Of a DNA stretch of 64,000 nt, positions 1 through 11,300 are shown one piece after another. Source of the stretch: Uloborus plumipes (Eukaryota; Arthropoda; Arachnida; Araneae; Uloboridae); NCBI GenBank assembly GCA_038373865.1, contig JAXGGA010005889.1, positions 1 to 64,000 on the forward strand, read 5' to 3'. Numbering within the stretch: the stretch's first letter is position 1; every line of letters begins with the position of its first letter. A program made the translations under genes and the position numbers. The notes below the pieces were generated by a model. It did not search any database. It was not told where the DNA came from and saw nothing but the letters and a program-made list of their open reading frames with translations.

Positions 1-630
1 GTTTCTGTTACCAATCTGATTTATGCTCCTAACCAGCGTTACTTCCAATTCATACGCTATAAAATTTGATGTCTGGTAGACTTTTTGAATTTTCGATGAA
101 AAAGTCTGAACCGGAATCATTCTTTCATTTCTTCAGAGCAAGCTTGGAGTCACTTACCAGAAAATGTAACCGATTATGATTACGAGCGCGAAAATTTTGA
201 GATTTCTATTACGATTACCGTCCTCTGCCAAATCGCAATTGCGGTTACAGCAAAGATTAGATTATGAAAAAAATATAATCGATTACGATTCTTAATTCTT
301 ATATGTCGATTACGATTTCAATTACACGATTACAGATTCGTGAGGCTCAGAGGTCGTGTTTAATTTATTTTTTAAGCGTTTATAGTCATTTTCACAAATT
401 ATATGGATAAAATTTTTGTATTTGTCTGTGAAATGCTTAAAATTTATCTCTTAACAAAGGGGATTGAATGCAGTAAATCGAAATATCTTCATATTAGAAT
501 ATGATACTGATAATCCTATACATATAATATATACAGGGTTCAAAAGGGCGTTTAGAAACTTAACATGTTGGTCTTCCGTGATGAACAAGATTTACATAAG
601 AACTTTCAAAAATGCAAACTGCCACCACTA
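1..630. other. Non-coding AT-rich DNA with CGATTACGATT motif cluster
   Basis: I see no gene here. Between about 166 and 335 the motif CGATTACGATT or close variants (GATTATGATTACG, ATTACGATTACC, ATCGATTACGATTC, GTCGATTACGATTTC, ACGATTACAG) recurs at least six times, some overlapping the opposite-strand form. Clustered short motifs like this are common in the subterminal regions of hAT elements, but I cannot find terminal inverted repeats, so the element type is inferred only. Confidence 0.35.
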
Positions 631-872
631 GATTGCGATGATCGCAGTCCTTGATTTCCCGATCTGACACTCTAGGATTTCTACCTGTAGGGATACATGC
701 AGTTTGTAGTGCACGAGACGCCCGTAATATCGGACAAAAATCTCATGGCCAGGATTGTAAAACGGAATAACGTGTCAGAGACACACATGGCCAATTTGAG
801 CTGCTCCGTGAATCCATGCACCGATATTGTGAAATGTGCATTGCTGTGAATGGAAACATTTGAAGGGGCAAG
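580..872 (+). pseudogene. Decayed DDE transposase C-terminal fragment (Tc1/mariner-like)
   Basis: Reading about 635 to 860 on the plus strand gives a broken but recognisable transposase tail. A degraded SP-x-PDLTL-x-DFYL-x-GYM stretch is followed by VVHETPV, a helix-like LMARIVK and, after a frame change near 770, THGQFELLRESMHRYCEMC and AVNG. The PDLTPLDFFLWG signature near the last catalytic acidic residue and the R-x-C-x-x-C/A-x-x-x-x-G tail are typical of one large group of arthropod Tc1/mariner-type transposases. Several in-frame stops and a frameshift show it is dead. The N-terminus and the first two catalytic aspartates are not visible. Its 3' end runs directly into the MITE starting at 863. 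The superfamily is reasonably sure; the exact family is not. Confidence 0.5.
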
Positions 873-1097
873 TGGATAAAGGTGATGTGTGGCAATTTTT
901 TTAATTTCTAGAAAAAGTTTCCAAAAAAGTTTTTCTTTGAATGGATTTTTCTCAAATGGTAAAACCGGGTCATATTCTTAGTTACCGACCATATCTGTGA
1001 TTAAGGGGACATGATACTGAAGACCTTGTCATCTTCATAAATGGTAAATAGTAAGTTTCAAATATTATCACATATCACCTTTATCCACTTGCCCCTT
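863..1097. mobile_element. 235-bp MITE with about 28-bp terminal inverted repeats
   Basis: The left end AAGGGGCAAGTGGATAAAGG and the right end CCTTTATCCACTTGCCCCTT are reverse complements, and the match continues inward to about 28 bp with a single difference. The interior has no open frame of note. CATTT-like sequence flanks both sides (ACATTTG before, CATTTTTG after), a possible short target duplication. The superfamily is not assigned. Confidence 0.7.
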
Positions 1098-3750
1098 CAT
1101 TTTTGAACATATGATGTCATGTGCTCATGTTCTGTAATTATAACCATATTCACACCGCTGTTGACATCCTTTATTTTCTCCTCCTCCACACCTACAAACG
1201 CCACCCTTTAGTGGTCTCAACTTGTATTTTCGAACATAAGTTCCTACGTTAATCTTGCTGTTCGTGATATGACGGAACAGCGTGTTGAGCTTGTAAATGA
1301 CCTTTTGAGACACCGTGTGTACTAAGCAACACTTGACATTTTCAGTGATTTCAGTGGAATTATATGAGTTCCAGTACGCAGATTATTTAAATGTGTCAAG
1401 TTCCCTATCTTTAAAAAATATTTCGTAAGAAACATATGTTCCGACATCAATTTCTTACTATATAAAAGCAAGAACTCAAAGAAACAAATGGAATGAAAAA
1501 ACAGAAATTACTAAAACAAAGAGCAAATTAATTCAGTCAAAACTATAAAAAGATTTTTGAGTTACAAGTATATATTAAGGCGCTAATTCCACATTCACGA
1601 AATAGCCACATTGTACAAAAGAAGGAAAAAAATATTGCAATTAATCTCAATTCTAATCCTTAAACTCTAATGGTGCATTACATACATATTTACATACATA
1701 ATTGCATCACGCGAGATGCACTTAGAGGAAGGGAAGCATCCCATTAAGGCATAAAATGCACTTACTCCTTTCATTTAATTTACACGACACACCTTAAAAA
1801 TTCCACCATGTATTACTACATGAATTATGATGAGACAACAATTTTTAAAAATGATAAACAACGTTTTTTATTCATCCATTTAAGCGTATTACACTCATCT
1901 ATGGAAGCACATTAAACATAATTACTAAAAATTATTTAACTTGACGCTTAAAAATCGAACGTTTTTTAACCTAACTACTTGAGGTAATGCATTTTAGTCG
2001 CAATCGATGAATACTTTTATTGGTTTGATAAATTAGTGGAGTATGTTGTGTTAGTAATTAGACATGCTAAAAAGTAGAAAAGGGATTTAATTTTCATCTT
2101 TCGTCGCTGTTCGGTAGCTAAGACGTCTTTTGAGAGTAAATAAAAATGAATAAAACATTCTTGTTCATGCATATATTTGCTTTTCATATTCGTTTTGATG
2201 GATTTACTTGACGTAGAGTACATAAAAAAAATCTCAAAAGGAGCCCGTAATACTAAATGAAAATAAAAGACAGTTATATCAGTTTAAGGCAGGTAATTTT
2301 GTTCAAAGTATTTTGTGCCATTAAACACGTGCATTTTTTTTAATTCAGAAAAATTAAGTCTTTTCGAACAAAATTTTAAAAAACAAATATCATTAATAAT
2401 TTTTAAAATTGAGTTTCTTGAAACGTATTGCTAGAAAACGATTTGCATTTAGTCCTCATTTAACCTACACGTTCCCAATCATAAAGAAGGGACTTCGCGT
2501 GCATGTAATGAACATCAATATAATGATAACAGCAAATAGTGTTTTTCAGTTTTTTTAATTAATAGAAAAGTGGTGTCAGCAGCACTTTTTGTTACATTTC
2601 TTGCCGTTAACTATTTTTCACTTTTATTAATACCTAAAATAACTAATGTTAGTATTGTGAATTTTATACTAGAATATCAGTAACTTCACTTTAAAAAAAA
2701 AAGTGGTCTTCTATTCAAGAAGCTTAGATAGATTTTTTTCATAAATTCAATATCATCATTTTTTAAAACCAAGACTAAATTTAGTGTCACTTGACTAATG
2801 AACTTTCTGGAAAATGCTCTCGTAATATAGGATAAAGTCTCCGTTTTGTCCTTATTTCATTTTATTTTTTAATTTGACAAGTTTTGAAACTCACACTCCA
2901 GTTAATTCAATAAAAGTTACATATGCAAACAAGCAACGAAAGTGTTTGTGGATGACATACATTGGAGCTATCAATCATTGAAACACATTATATTTTTTTG
3001 TTTAAAAATGGACTTTAAGAAAAGTACGATAAATATAAACTAGGGGGCCGTAGTTACTTGAAATTATTTGCTCTTCTCTATGATATGATTCTACATTCTG
3101 TATTTTTTCCCTCTTTTCACATCCCATTACTCTGTCATTGATGTTCCAGATTTCAGCTCCTAAAAAAATGAAGGAAAAAGAAAACTACATTTCTTTAAGT
3201 TTTTAAGAGTCATCTGCCATAATTACTCTACTAAACTCTACTCCTTTTCAACCGGTAAGAACTTTATTTTCGCTACCATTCATCCTAGATGCATGCTCCC
3301 AAAATTGCTCAAAAGAAGGTGCAGAGTTAAGACAATAATAGTTTGAAGTGAACAAAATTTTAGTAAAAAAAAATACGAAATTTAACTTTTTATAAGAAGC
3401 ATAGATCTTCTAACTTATGTTTGGGGAAATCAAGAGCATAAAAAAAACAACACGAAAGCAAAATGTTTGAAAGACTTGCAAAACTCAAGGAGAGACTCGA
3501 ATTTAAAAATTTAAGGGACCGTACAAAAAGTTATATTGCAACTTATCTCTCTCTAAGAAGAATGACAGGTTGTTGAAGAAAAAACACAAAACATATTTAC
3601 CATTTTAATTGCTATTGAAAAGCAAATGTTTTGCTATGATGTTTAAAAGCACACTTAAAAATATCGTACCGTATGGAAAAATACACTCTATGCACACATA
3701 AAATTATAAGCCTTAATTTGCTTCTATATTTCCTCCAAACGGACAGCGAG
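1098..3750. other. AT-rich DNA, no feature recognised
   Basis: Only short chance open frames, homopolymer runs and no clear repeat ends. I see no splice-site-bounded exon, RNA gene or transposon terminus that I can support. Confidence 0.5.
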
Positions 3751-3758
3751 TGTACAGC
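3751..3758. repeat. 8-bp target site duplication, left copy
   Basis: TGTACAGC, repeated exactly at 4359-4366 on the other side of the hAT element. Confidence 0.85.
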
Positions 3759-4358
3759 CAGTGGTTGGAAAAACTACATATTTTTTGTAGCGAACTACAA
3801 CTACAACTACTTTCTTATAAATGTAGTTAACTACAGCTACAACTACTTTTTTTTAAATGTAGCGAGCTACACTACTTTTGAAATGTAGTAGCTACTTCGC
3901 TACTTTTTAAAAAATAAATAAATAACAAGAATACACCGATTGAAGATCGACCGAAAAAATTCGAAAAGTGGTTTAGATTAAAAAATTACCTCCTTCGAAT
4001 ATGGGATAAAAATAGGAATTGTCTTTGAATTTATTTGTTACTTTTCCTTTTTGTTCCTTTTTTTTTTTGCTAAAATTTATCCTTTTTAGATTTTTTTTAC
4101 AATTTTTACAATTATTCGCTACAAGAAAAGCCTTGTTTTTTTCCTTCGTTCTCTTTTTTTTTCAATTTTCTTCATTTATTTATTTATTTTTTTAATTTAA
4201 AAGTAGTTTTCAGAAATCGCTACAAACTACTATTTTTTTGTATCGCGCTACTCACTACTCTACTTTTTTAAAAAAGTAGTGCGCTACACTACAAACTACT
4301 AAAAAATGTAGCTACTACAGTAGTTTCGCTACTTGTAGCGCGCTACTTCCGACCACTG
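3759..4358. mobile_element. 600-bp non-autonomous hAT element
   Basis: The element begins CAGTGGTTGGAA and ends TTCCGACCACTG, imperfect inverted repeats that fit the hAT terminal rule (C/T, A, purine, any, G). It is flanked by a perfect 8-bp target duplication, TGTACAGC, at 3751-3758 and 4359-4366, as expected for hAT transposition. Both subterminal regions are packed with GTAGC/GCTAC and CTACAACTAC motifs in both orientations, such as GTAGCGCGCTAC near the right end; such clusters often serve as transposase-binding sites in hAT elements. The middle is AT-rich with no transposase. A short chance open frame at 3673-3888 overlaps its left half and is not a gene. Confidence 0.88.
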
Positions 4359-4366
4359 TGTACAGC

Positions 4367-7223
4367 GATATAAGTCACAAAACGATGCGTCTCATGTCTC
4401 GGTGATTATTGGTCGTACTAATATCAAAGGGTTTGTGTTCGATTTGTTTTCTAAGCCGTTGATTTATCCAAGTATAAGTTGGAGGACCTAGAGTCGCATA
4501 AAAAGTTAGATTTCGTATTTTTCACTTTTTTTTCTTTTTTTGCTTCAAACTTTTATTACCTTAACTCCGCAACTTATTTTCAGTATTTTTGCCATTATAT
4601 ATAGCATCTAGGATGAACGGTTACGGAAATTTAAGTGTTGCATGTTAAACCAGAACACGCTGTAAACTCACGTTGTATGTGTGAAGAAGTTAAAATGTTC
4701 ATGTCAACCCCTTTAGTCACTTCTTCACTATTGTTTTGTTCATTTCATTATTTTAGACAATATCATAATGATTAAAAATGCCTATGGCTAAGAAAGAATG
4801 ATTCTAGTTAAAATTAGTAAACGACATTTGTATCATTATTACATATATATACTTTTGAGCCAGATAGTATTGGTACTCAAACTTTTCATCACCTCACTAT
4901 TCTGTAGAAATTAAATGGATTCTAATACTCTTTCAACAAGGCTTCCGCTTCCAACTGCAAATCAATAATTGAGTCGTCAAAAAATTATCATTATTTTACT
5001 TAAGTTTAAGGTTTCTAAACATACCTAAAGAAAAGTTTAAAAGCATCTTTTTCCATCTCGATGTGTGTGAGGGTAGAAAATTTAATCATTCTTAAAAAAT
5101 GTATATTTCCTAAAATATAAATAATTTGTATACTTTTGTGCGTTTATGGCCCACTTCCTGGGTAAACAGTGAGCCTTAGAATCATGAAATTTTTATCGGT
5201 GCAGTATTTTTCCGATGTTCGGCACCTGGGAGCACAATTTTTTATGCATCAATTACAAAGTTGCGTAACTTGTTTAGCTTAATGATTGTCGATATTTTTT
5301 ACCCCACAGATATTGAAGTATAGTGAAATCTCGAGAGGTTTCACATAGAAGTTTGACCAACACCTTCTTTTTCATGATCAAACATGTATTCAATGGATGA
5401 GCATAAAGTGGCAGCATGGTGACAAGTAGAAACAAAAGTTGCTTCTAGTTTTTGACCTTTTTCAAAAATGATCAAGAAGCAATCACATGTGATGCTCTTT
5501 TCAAGCAGAAAAGTACTTTTTTTAATTACAAGTTCTTCAGTCCTGTGATATTTGTCATTAACGTACCCATAATTAAATGGAATTATTTGAGAATGTAGGT
5601 TAATTGATAAATGACTGCATATTTATTTTTTACTCTCACTTTTATTGTATTTTGTGTTTTAACGTTTTTGAAAAAATGGCTAGTAAGGGGAATTGCGCCC
5701 ACATCAATTATGATATTTGACGAAACCTAAATCTATTTAGTTTCATTTAATGGTGTAGCAGTTTTTATTTCGTATGCGTGACTTAATTAGTTTTAAAGCG
5801 AAATGCTTTTAGTTCATTATCGAAAGACATTTTTTTTTAATTTCAATTTGTAACCAAAGTCACATGATATAAAATAGTTATTTATTTAAAGCCCTTGATA
5901 TGCCTTCTTTTAACTCTTTACATGTATGTTCCAAATTAGTTTAACAATGAATTTTATTATATATTTTTGGTTTTTTGAGTTGCAAATACATCAAAAAACA
6001 TTTTTACCGCGCAAAAAAGTTTTGAAATTTTTGGGGGTCTAAGGCCCTCTACACCTCAGCCCCCCCCCCCCCCCCCCCCAAGAAAACTGTTTCTGATAGC
6101 AGAGGTACCATCTGTCGGCCTCTCAGTAAGTACAAGAAGTGGTACTCGAAAGCTTCAGCATGAGTCCAGCCATTTAGGATTCACAATACTAAATTAATAT
6201 AAGCGGGACTTCTGAGTCCCGTCGGAGCATAAAGGGTTCAGTAAACTAAACACAGCTTAAATTTACTTTTCTTATTCAATGGCTACCTCATAAAATACTC
6301 ATATTATAAACTGAGCTAAATATTTTTTTTTTTTAATTTTTCTATCATTAATACGCATTTGTTTTGATCTCATTCGTTTTTCAGTCTTGTAACAAGATCA
6401 CGTTCAACTACAGAATATGCACATGTTCCGTTATTCGAATGGAAAATGGTTGCATTTAAATTCCCGTTTTTTTTTTTTTTTTTTTTCATTCACTTCTTTC
6501 TTTTCTCAACTCAAGTCGTACTTGATTGTTTTCCAACACCTCAATTGAGTCTACTTGATTTTTGCCCACAGTTTCAGCCAGTTACTCTTAACGTGTATTT
6601 CGTAGCTCTAGACGTTAAAATCAGTGTTTCAGGCTTTTAAGATTCCAAGTGTTGTCTTTTAAAAATGAGCTACTCCAATTGTAAAGAGTCAGTTTTCAGT
6701 TTTTCATAGTGTTATCTCCGTGTATTTATCGTAAGCCATCAATCAATAAATTATTTTAACATGGAATCTTTCTGATAAGATAAGTTAAACATAATATAAA
6801 TTCTTAAACCAACTTGACTCTAGTTTATGCTTTCAAAAATCTCAAAAAGCTGAGGGCTAATAAGGGCTTAAAGTTCTTTAATAGCTTCTTTTATTTTGGT
6901 CGCAATTTTTCCAGTTTAATGTGTTGGTATTATTTTTGAATTGCGAATATTTCTCAAAATGCAATGTAGGGGACTTGGAGAACAAATAAAAAGTTAGGTT
7001 TCGTGTTTTCTCCACTATTTTTTTCGCTTCAAAATTTATTATGATGTATAAATATAGAAGCGAATCGTATATGAATTGTGTGCAAAACTTCACATGAAAG
7101 TGAATTATGCAAAAAGGGGGAATAGTTAACACTGGTGGACACTAATGCAAAATAGAAAAAGAAATAAATAATATTGTTTCTTAATTTGAGGTATAATGTT
7201 TGTATGTTACAATGGAGCCATCC
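4367..7223. other. AT-rich DNA with C tract and a diverged short repeat
   Basis: No gene is recognised. A run of about 19 C residues lies at 6061-6079. The stretch around 4480-4560 (AAAAGTTAGATTTCGTATTT, then a T-rich tract and GCTTCAAACTTTTATTA) resembles 6965-7045, so an old interspersed repeat is present twice. Its type is unknown. Confidence 0.4.
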
Positions 7224-7237
7224 AGAAGCAGAAGCAA

Positions 7238-7529
7238 GTTGTTGTTGTTGTCTTGTGACAGCTAAGCTGGCAATTTGGGGTGAGCTGCTTTACTTTTTCT
7301 ACTGTACTATAATTTGGTGTGAAGTCCGACTTCCACAGTACACACATATGCCACAGGGACCATTTTACAGAGTGGGCATCCATTCACAGCACACCAACAC
7401 ATTCACACAAAGGAAGGACAAGGGTGAGAGAGAGAAAAGTACATCCATGCCCGAGCCAGAATTCGAACCCGGGACCACACCATCCAGGTCAGACTTCTCT
7501 GACTACTAGACAAGGTGGTCGGAGCTGAG
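7238..7529 (-). mobile_element. tRNA-derived SINE, copy 1 (full length)
   Basis: Read on the minus strand this is a SINE with three parts. A tRNA-like head contains an A-box-like TAGTAGTCAGAG and a B-box GGTTCGAATTC at about 7455-7520. The body carries the palindrome GAAGTCGGACTTC, and a (CAA)n 3' tail lies at 7239-7251. The flanks AGAAGCAGAAGCA (left) and AGAAGTAAGAAGCA (right) look like an imperfect target duplication. Pol III box promoters of this sort drive SINE transcription; mobilisation needs a partner LINE. Copies 2 and 3 in this window share head, body and tail, which is what defines the family. The family name is unknown to me. Confidence 0.8.
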
Positions 7530-7652
7530 AGAAGTAAGAAGCATAATTGAAAATTTCGAGAATACTAGCCTAGCTTATTTGGTAATGACAGACACCAATC
7601 TTTTTTCTGGTAAAAAGATGCTAGTGGCAACCCTGACTGGAGCTGCTATTCG

Positions 7653-9803
7653 TTGTTGTTATCTTTGGGGTGCGCTGCTTCACTTTTTCAACTGTACCGT
7701 AATTTGGCGTGAAGTCCGACTTCCACAGTACACGCATGCCATAGGGACCCGTTCATAGGGTAAGCAACCTTTCACAACACATTCACACAAAGAAAGTGCG
7801 AAGACAGGGGCCCTACTCTGAAACTTCCTGGAACTTCCAGTGACGTCTATTACTCCCTCACGACAAGCAAGAATAGCCGAAAAAGTAGTCGCTTGTCAAA
7901 TTTTGTGCTACTCTGAAAGCCCTAATGTGCCCAAGCGAGAATTTTCTCTCCTTCTACCGCGTATCGAGAAGGAAAAACGACTGACCAATCAAATGACAGT
8001 ATATATCTCACTCGCGTTACATCAACATTCGCGCGTGCATTTTGCTTTAACTTTCTGGTTTAGCTTAGCCTCCGAAATAGATGGCAAAAAGATTCGAGAG
8101 CCAAATATTAAAAGCATTCGGGCAGATTAAGATGTTGTGTTTCAGGAATTTAAAAATATTAGAATTTTAAATCGCAATTAGTACATCTTTTCAACACATA
8201 CGAGCATACAAGCGTAAGCGAAGTAAAGTGTCGAAATACATTATACGAATTCATTTCAATGTATCAAATGCTTCGACTAAACATGAAAAAATTTATAAAT
8301 ACTTTTAAAAAATAATACTAATATTTAAAAATATTTGTTAAATTAAATCATTTAACTTCATGACTTTGTTTTCAGCGATATTTTGACTTTATCGCAATAA
8401 TAGTTTTAAATTCAGGCTTTAAGTAAAAGTCCTCTTTTGCGTTACTCATTTTTGTTTTCGCAATAATAGTTGTATTTTCAGTCCTTAAATGCTAAGTAAA
8501 GAAAAATCACATGTCTGGGCAGGGCAAAAAAAGGCCTTAAATCCATCTAAAGTTTTTAAAATGGAGAAATTTCATATCGCACTATGACAAGATAAAAAAT
8601 AAATTTAAAAATACTCTTTCGAAAACTTGAAATCCAAAATATTTTACTACTTCATTATATTGTTTTTATTTGGGGGGGGGGGGGCAGCACATAAAGCTCG
8701 AGCTCAATGTCCTACAAAGTCGTGCCCTGTGTCTAGGTATCACTTTTTCAAAACGTGTATTTAAAACATTTGTTGTTTGAGAGGGGTAAAAATTACTGCA
8801 TGTGCTGCGCTTTTTGCAATGATTTTGATAGACTCAATTTTGCTTTTCACGATATTTTGGCCTTTTCGCAATAAGATATATATATTCACTCTCTAAATAT
8901 TAAGTACAAGTCCCTATTTTTGGGGCAATGCATAAGAGAAAAATGGAGATCCTAAATCACATGTCTGCGGATCTTTTTTCCAAAATGCATTTAAAACACT
9001 TTATGTTTGAGAATTGAAAGAAACAAATTCATGTTTTATGCTTTTGCTATCATTTTAAGACTTGAAAAACGATGATTCAATTATTCTGTGAGGAAAAATT
9101 AAACTTAAATACGATACGATAAAAATGAAATGCTCCCCTCCCCCTCCCCTGGTAGAAAATAGAATTTGAGTAAAGAGCTCATTTTATTAAAGGAAATGTA
9201 TCCCTTCCCCTTGGGTTAGATCGACACCCTGATTAAGTAAATATATAAATTCAAGTTTTGGGCATACCTTAAAGTAATTTCAATTTGCAAAATTTTGGCC
9301 AATTTCTCAGTAAAATAAGATGATTATAAATAATCGGCAAAGTTGCAGAGTTCCAATTAGTGCCGATAAATGGATGCCTCTCCAAATTCAAACTCAAAAT
9401 AAAGAAAAAATCTTGACTCTCGATGTAAAAACATACTAAACCACATTTTCAGAACTTATAAACATTATGGCACACTCCGCGTTGAGAAAAAATGGAATAA
9501 ACAAACAGTTTCTCACTGCCGAGGAAGGCATCTCACGTCTTCTTACCCTGTCGTAAACTTCTCGGCGCGACTCTAGATACCTTAAATTAGAAGTGGCTTT
9601 GAGATTAGTGATTATTCGTGTCTCACGATATGCGACGTCACGGGGCACAAAAAACCCGTATTCTCGGTATCGACTATATTGACGATACAATGAGAGTAGG
9701 ACCCCAGGAGAGAGAAAGTACCGTCCATGCCCTAGCCAGGAATAGAACCCGGGACTCCTCCATCACGCTCAGAGTAATCTGACCGCTAGATGAGGTGGCC
9801 GGC
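7653..9803 (-). mobile_element. tRNA-derived SINE, copy 2, split by a 1.9-kb insertion
   Basis: The (CAA)n tail and body lie at 7653-7806 and the tRNA-like head at 9706-9803, both on the minus strand. They are separated by an insertion at 7807-9705. Joining the two parts gives the same order as copy 1, and a perfect 11-bp duplication GCTGCTATTCG flanks the whole unit (7642-7652 and 9804-9814). This shows that the two pieces are one SINE insertion that was later interrupted. The B-box region reads AGAACCCGGGACT on the plus strand. Confidence 0.82.
7807..9705. mobile_element. 1.9-kb DNA transposon-like insertion inside the SINE
   Basis: The insertion begins GGGGCCCTACTCTGA and ends with the reverse complement of GGGGTCCTACTCTCA, an inverted pair of about 15 bp with two mismatches. 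The interior is AT-rich with a G tract near 8672 and repeated phrases about 'cgatattttg...cgcaataatag' near 8380, 8450 and 8850. The open frames at 7840-8130 (+) and 9436-9690 (-) touch its two ends but resemble nothing I know. No clear target duplication is visible at the SINE junctions, so the superfamily (PIF/Harbinger, P or other GGG-ended type) is open. Confidence 0.55.
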
Positions 9804-9814
9804 GCTGCTATTCG

Positions 9815-10717
9815 TCATAATCAGTTTTTAAAAGAAAACACATAAATACTCTCATCGGATATAACATTTTGCATTCGTTTAATAAATATTTTGATAGTAT
9901 CACTCTTTTTCTCGCAACAATAGTTATACGTCATTTTCACAAGAGGAATTTTTTTAATGTTATTTGTAACGCATGCTATTGCTGATCTTATGTAAGATGA
10001 CTCGACTCGCTTTAACCAGAGAATATTAAAATATTAGAATAGAATTACTAAATGAATTTTAAACTTATATTTTATTTCAAATTAACTGCACGAAGTGCAT
10101 AGTATAAGGAAGAGTAAACTGATATGAATGTAACACAGTCAAATGCGACTAAGATTACAACTACATCCTTTTCGCTTTTTCGGTTGATTGAGCAATGAAT
10201 AAGGTATTTGAAATAAAAACCTGGATTTCTCACTCCCAAATTACCCAAAGACAGAAAAATATACGTTGTGAAGCTGCCACTGCTTATTATTACAATGGGT
10301 TGACATGATCATAGCAAAACAAACGAAACGGTAGAACAAAGTCCCCTACCACTACCTTCCCCTCAACCACATGTTGACCTGGAATATTCTCAGTGGTAAG
10401 TTCGTTGTATAGCTGTCGTAGCTAACACCATCGATTTTCAAACGAATTGATTAAATTCGACAGCCGTACACTAGATGGTACATGTCCAATAGTTTACCAA
10501 ATGGATGATCTTTCAAAGATCCAGTCTTTGAATTAAACACGGAAATCTCAATAGAAAATCGATGCCTCGGTATTTCAAAACTGAAATAAATGCAAGTTTG
10601 TATGATGATATGCGACAGTATCGGCCAATTATTGAAGATAATTTTCAATGCCTTTTCGACCTTCCGATATCGAATGATTGTGTAACGCGGGTTGAAAATT
10701 TTTCGAACATACTTTAA
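9815..10717. other. AT-rich DNA, no feature recognised
   Basis: An open frame on the minus strand at 10451-10723 has no recognisable motif and no supporting context. Nothing else can be supported. Confidence 0.4.
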
Positions 10718-10813
10718 ATGCAAATGAATACTTTTGTCATTTCCTGCGTCACCATAATACTAGTAGTTTTGACACGAGCCGTGCGTTGTTTGAATATTGA
10801 TGGGCGCATTCAG
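10718..10813 (+). CDS. Weak candidate first exon encoding a signal peptide
   Basis: From the ATG at 10718 (or 10724) the frame encodes a start resembling a secretory signal peptide: a polar N-end, a hydrophobic core (TFVISCVTIILVVL), then TRAVRC as a possible cleavage region. At 10811-10819 the frame meets CAG followed by GTACTT, a plausible 5' splice donor after exactly 32 codons. Arthropod secreted proteins often have such a short first exon. There is no recognised second exon, no promoter I can support and no family match, so this may be chance; the open frame itself continues to 10951 without a known domain. Confidence 0.18.
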
Positions 10814-11234
10814 GTACTTTATCTCGACAGTTTTAAGAGGAAATATATTTTTATCACCCATGGGAAAGCTGTAACTAGATATTTCAGACAATTTGATAAA
10901 ACAGATTACTTGCTGTCTTTTTACGCCGACTTAAGACACGATTTCACATGATTTGGCGTCATTCAACTTTTACGATGCATTTTCAAACTAATATAAGTAG
11001 AGCTAAATTACAGATTCGTTTCAGGAAATGAGTGCACGAAATGTTTCAAAATTCTTAGCGTATGCAATAAAAATAAGCATTTACGAAATGAACTCAATAA
11101 TTCACAAAAGTTTCATAAGCTGTTAAGACCGAAAATAAAAGTGCCTGGAAACTGATTTTAGGATAATCAAAGCTTTATAATAGCTATTCTGAAGGATTTC
11201 TATATGAAAACAAATGCAAATATACGTAACAAAT

Positions 11235-11300
11235 TACAGTCAACTGTCGATAATAAAGTCCCAAGGGACCGGCTGAAATGTTCGAGTTGTTGCTAGTTCG
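11235..11300 (+). mobile_element. Solo pogo/Tigger-like terminus
   Basis: TA followed by CAGTCAACTGTCGATAAT, then AAGTCCCAAGGGACCGG and TTCGAGTT repeats. This layout (CAGTcaactcTCGATAAT, CCCAAGGGACC, TTCGAgtTATCG) is familiar as the end of pogo-like elements in many animals. I could not find the matching inverted end, so the element is truncated or too decayed to delimit. Confidence 0.4.
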
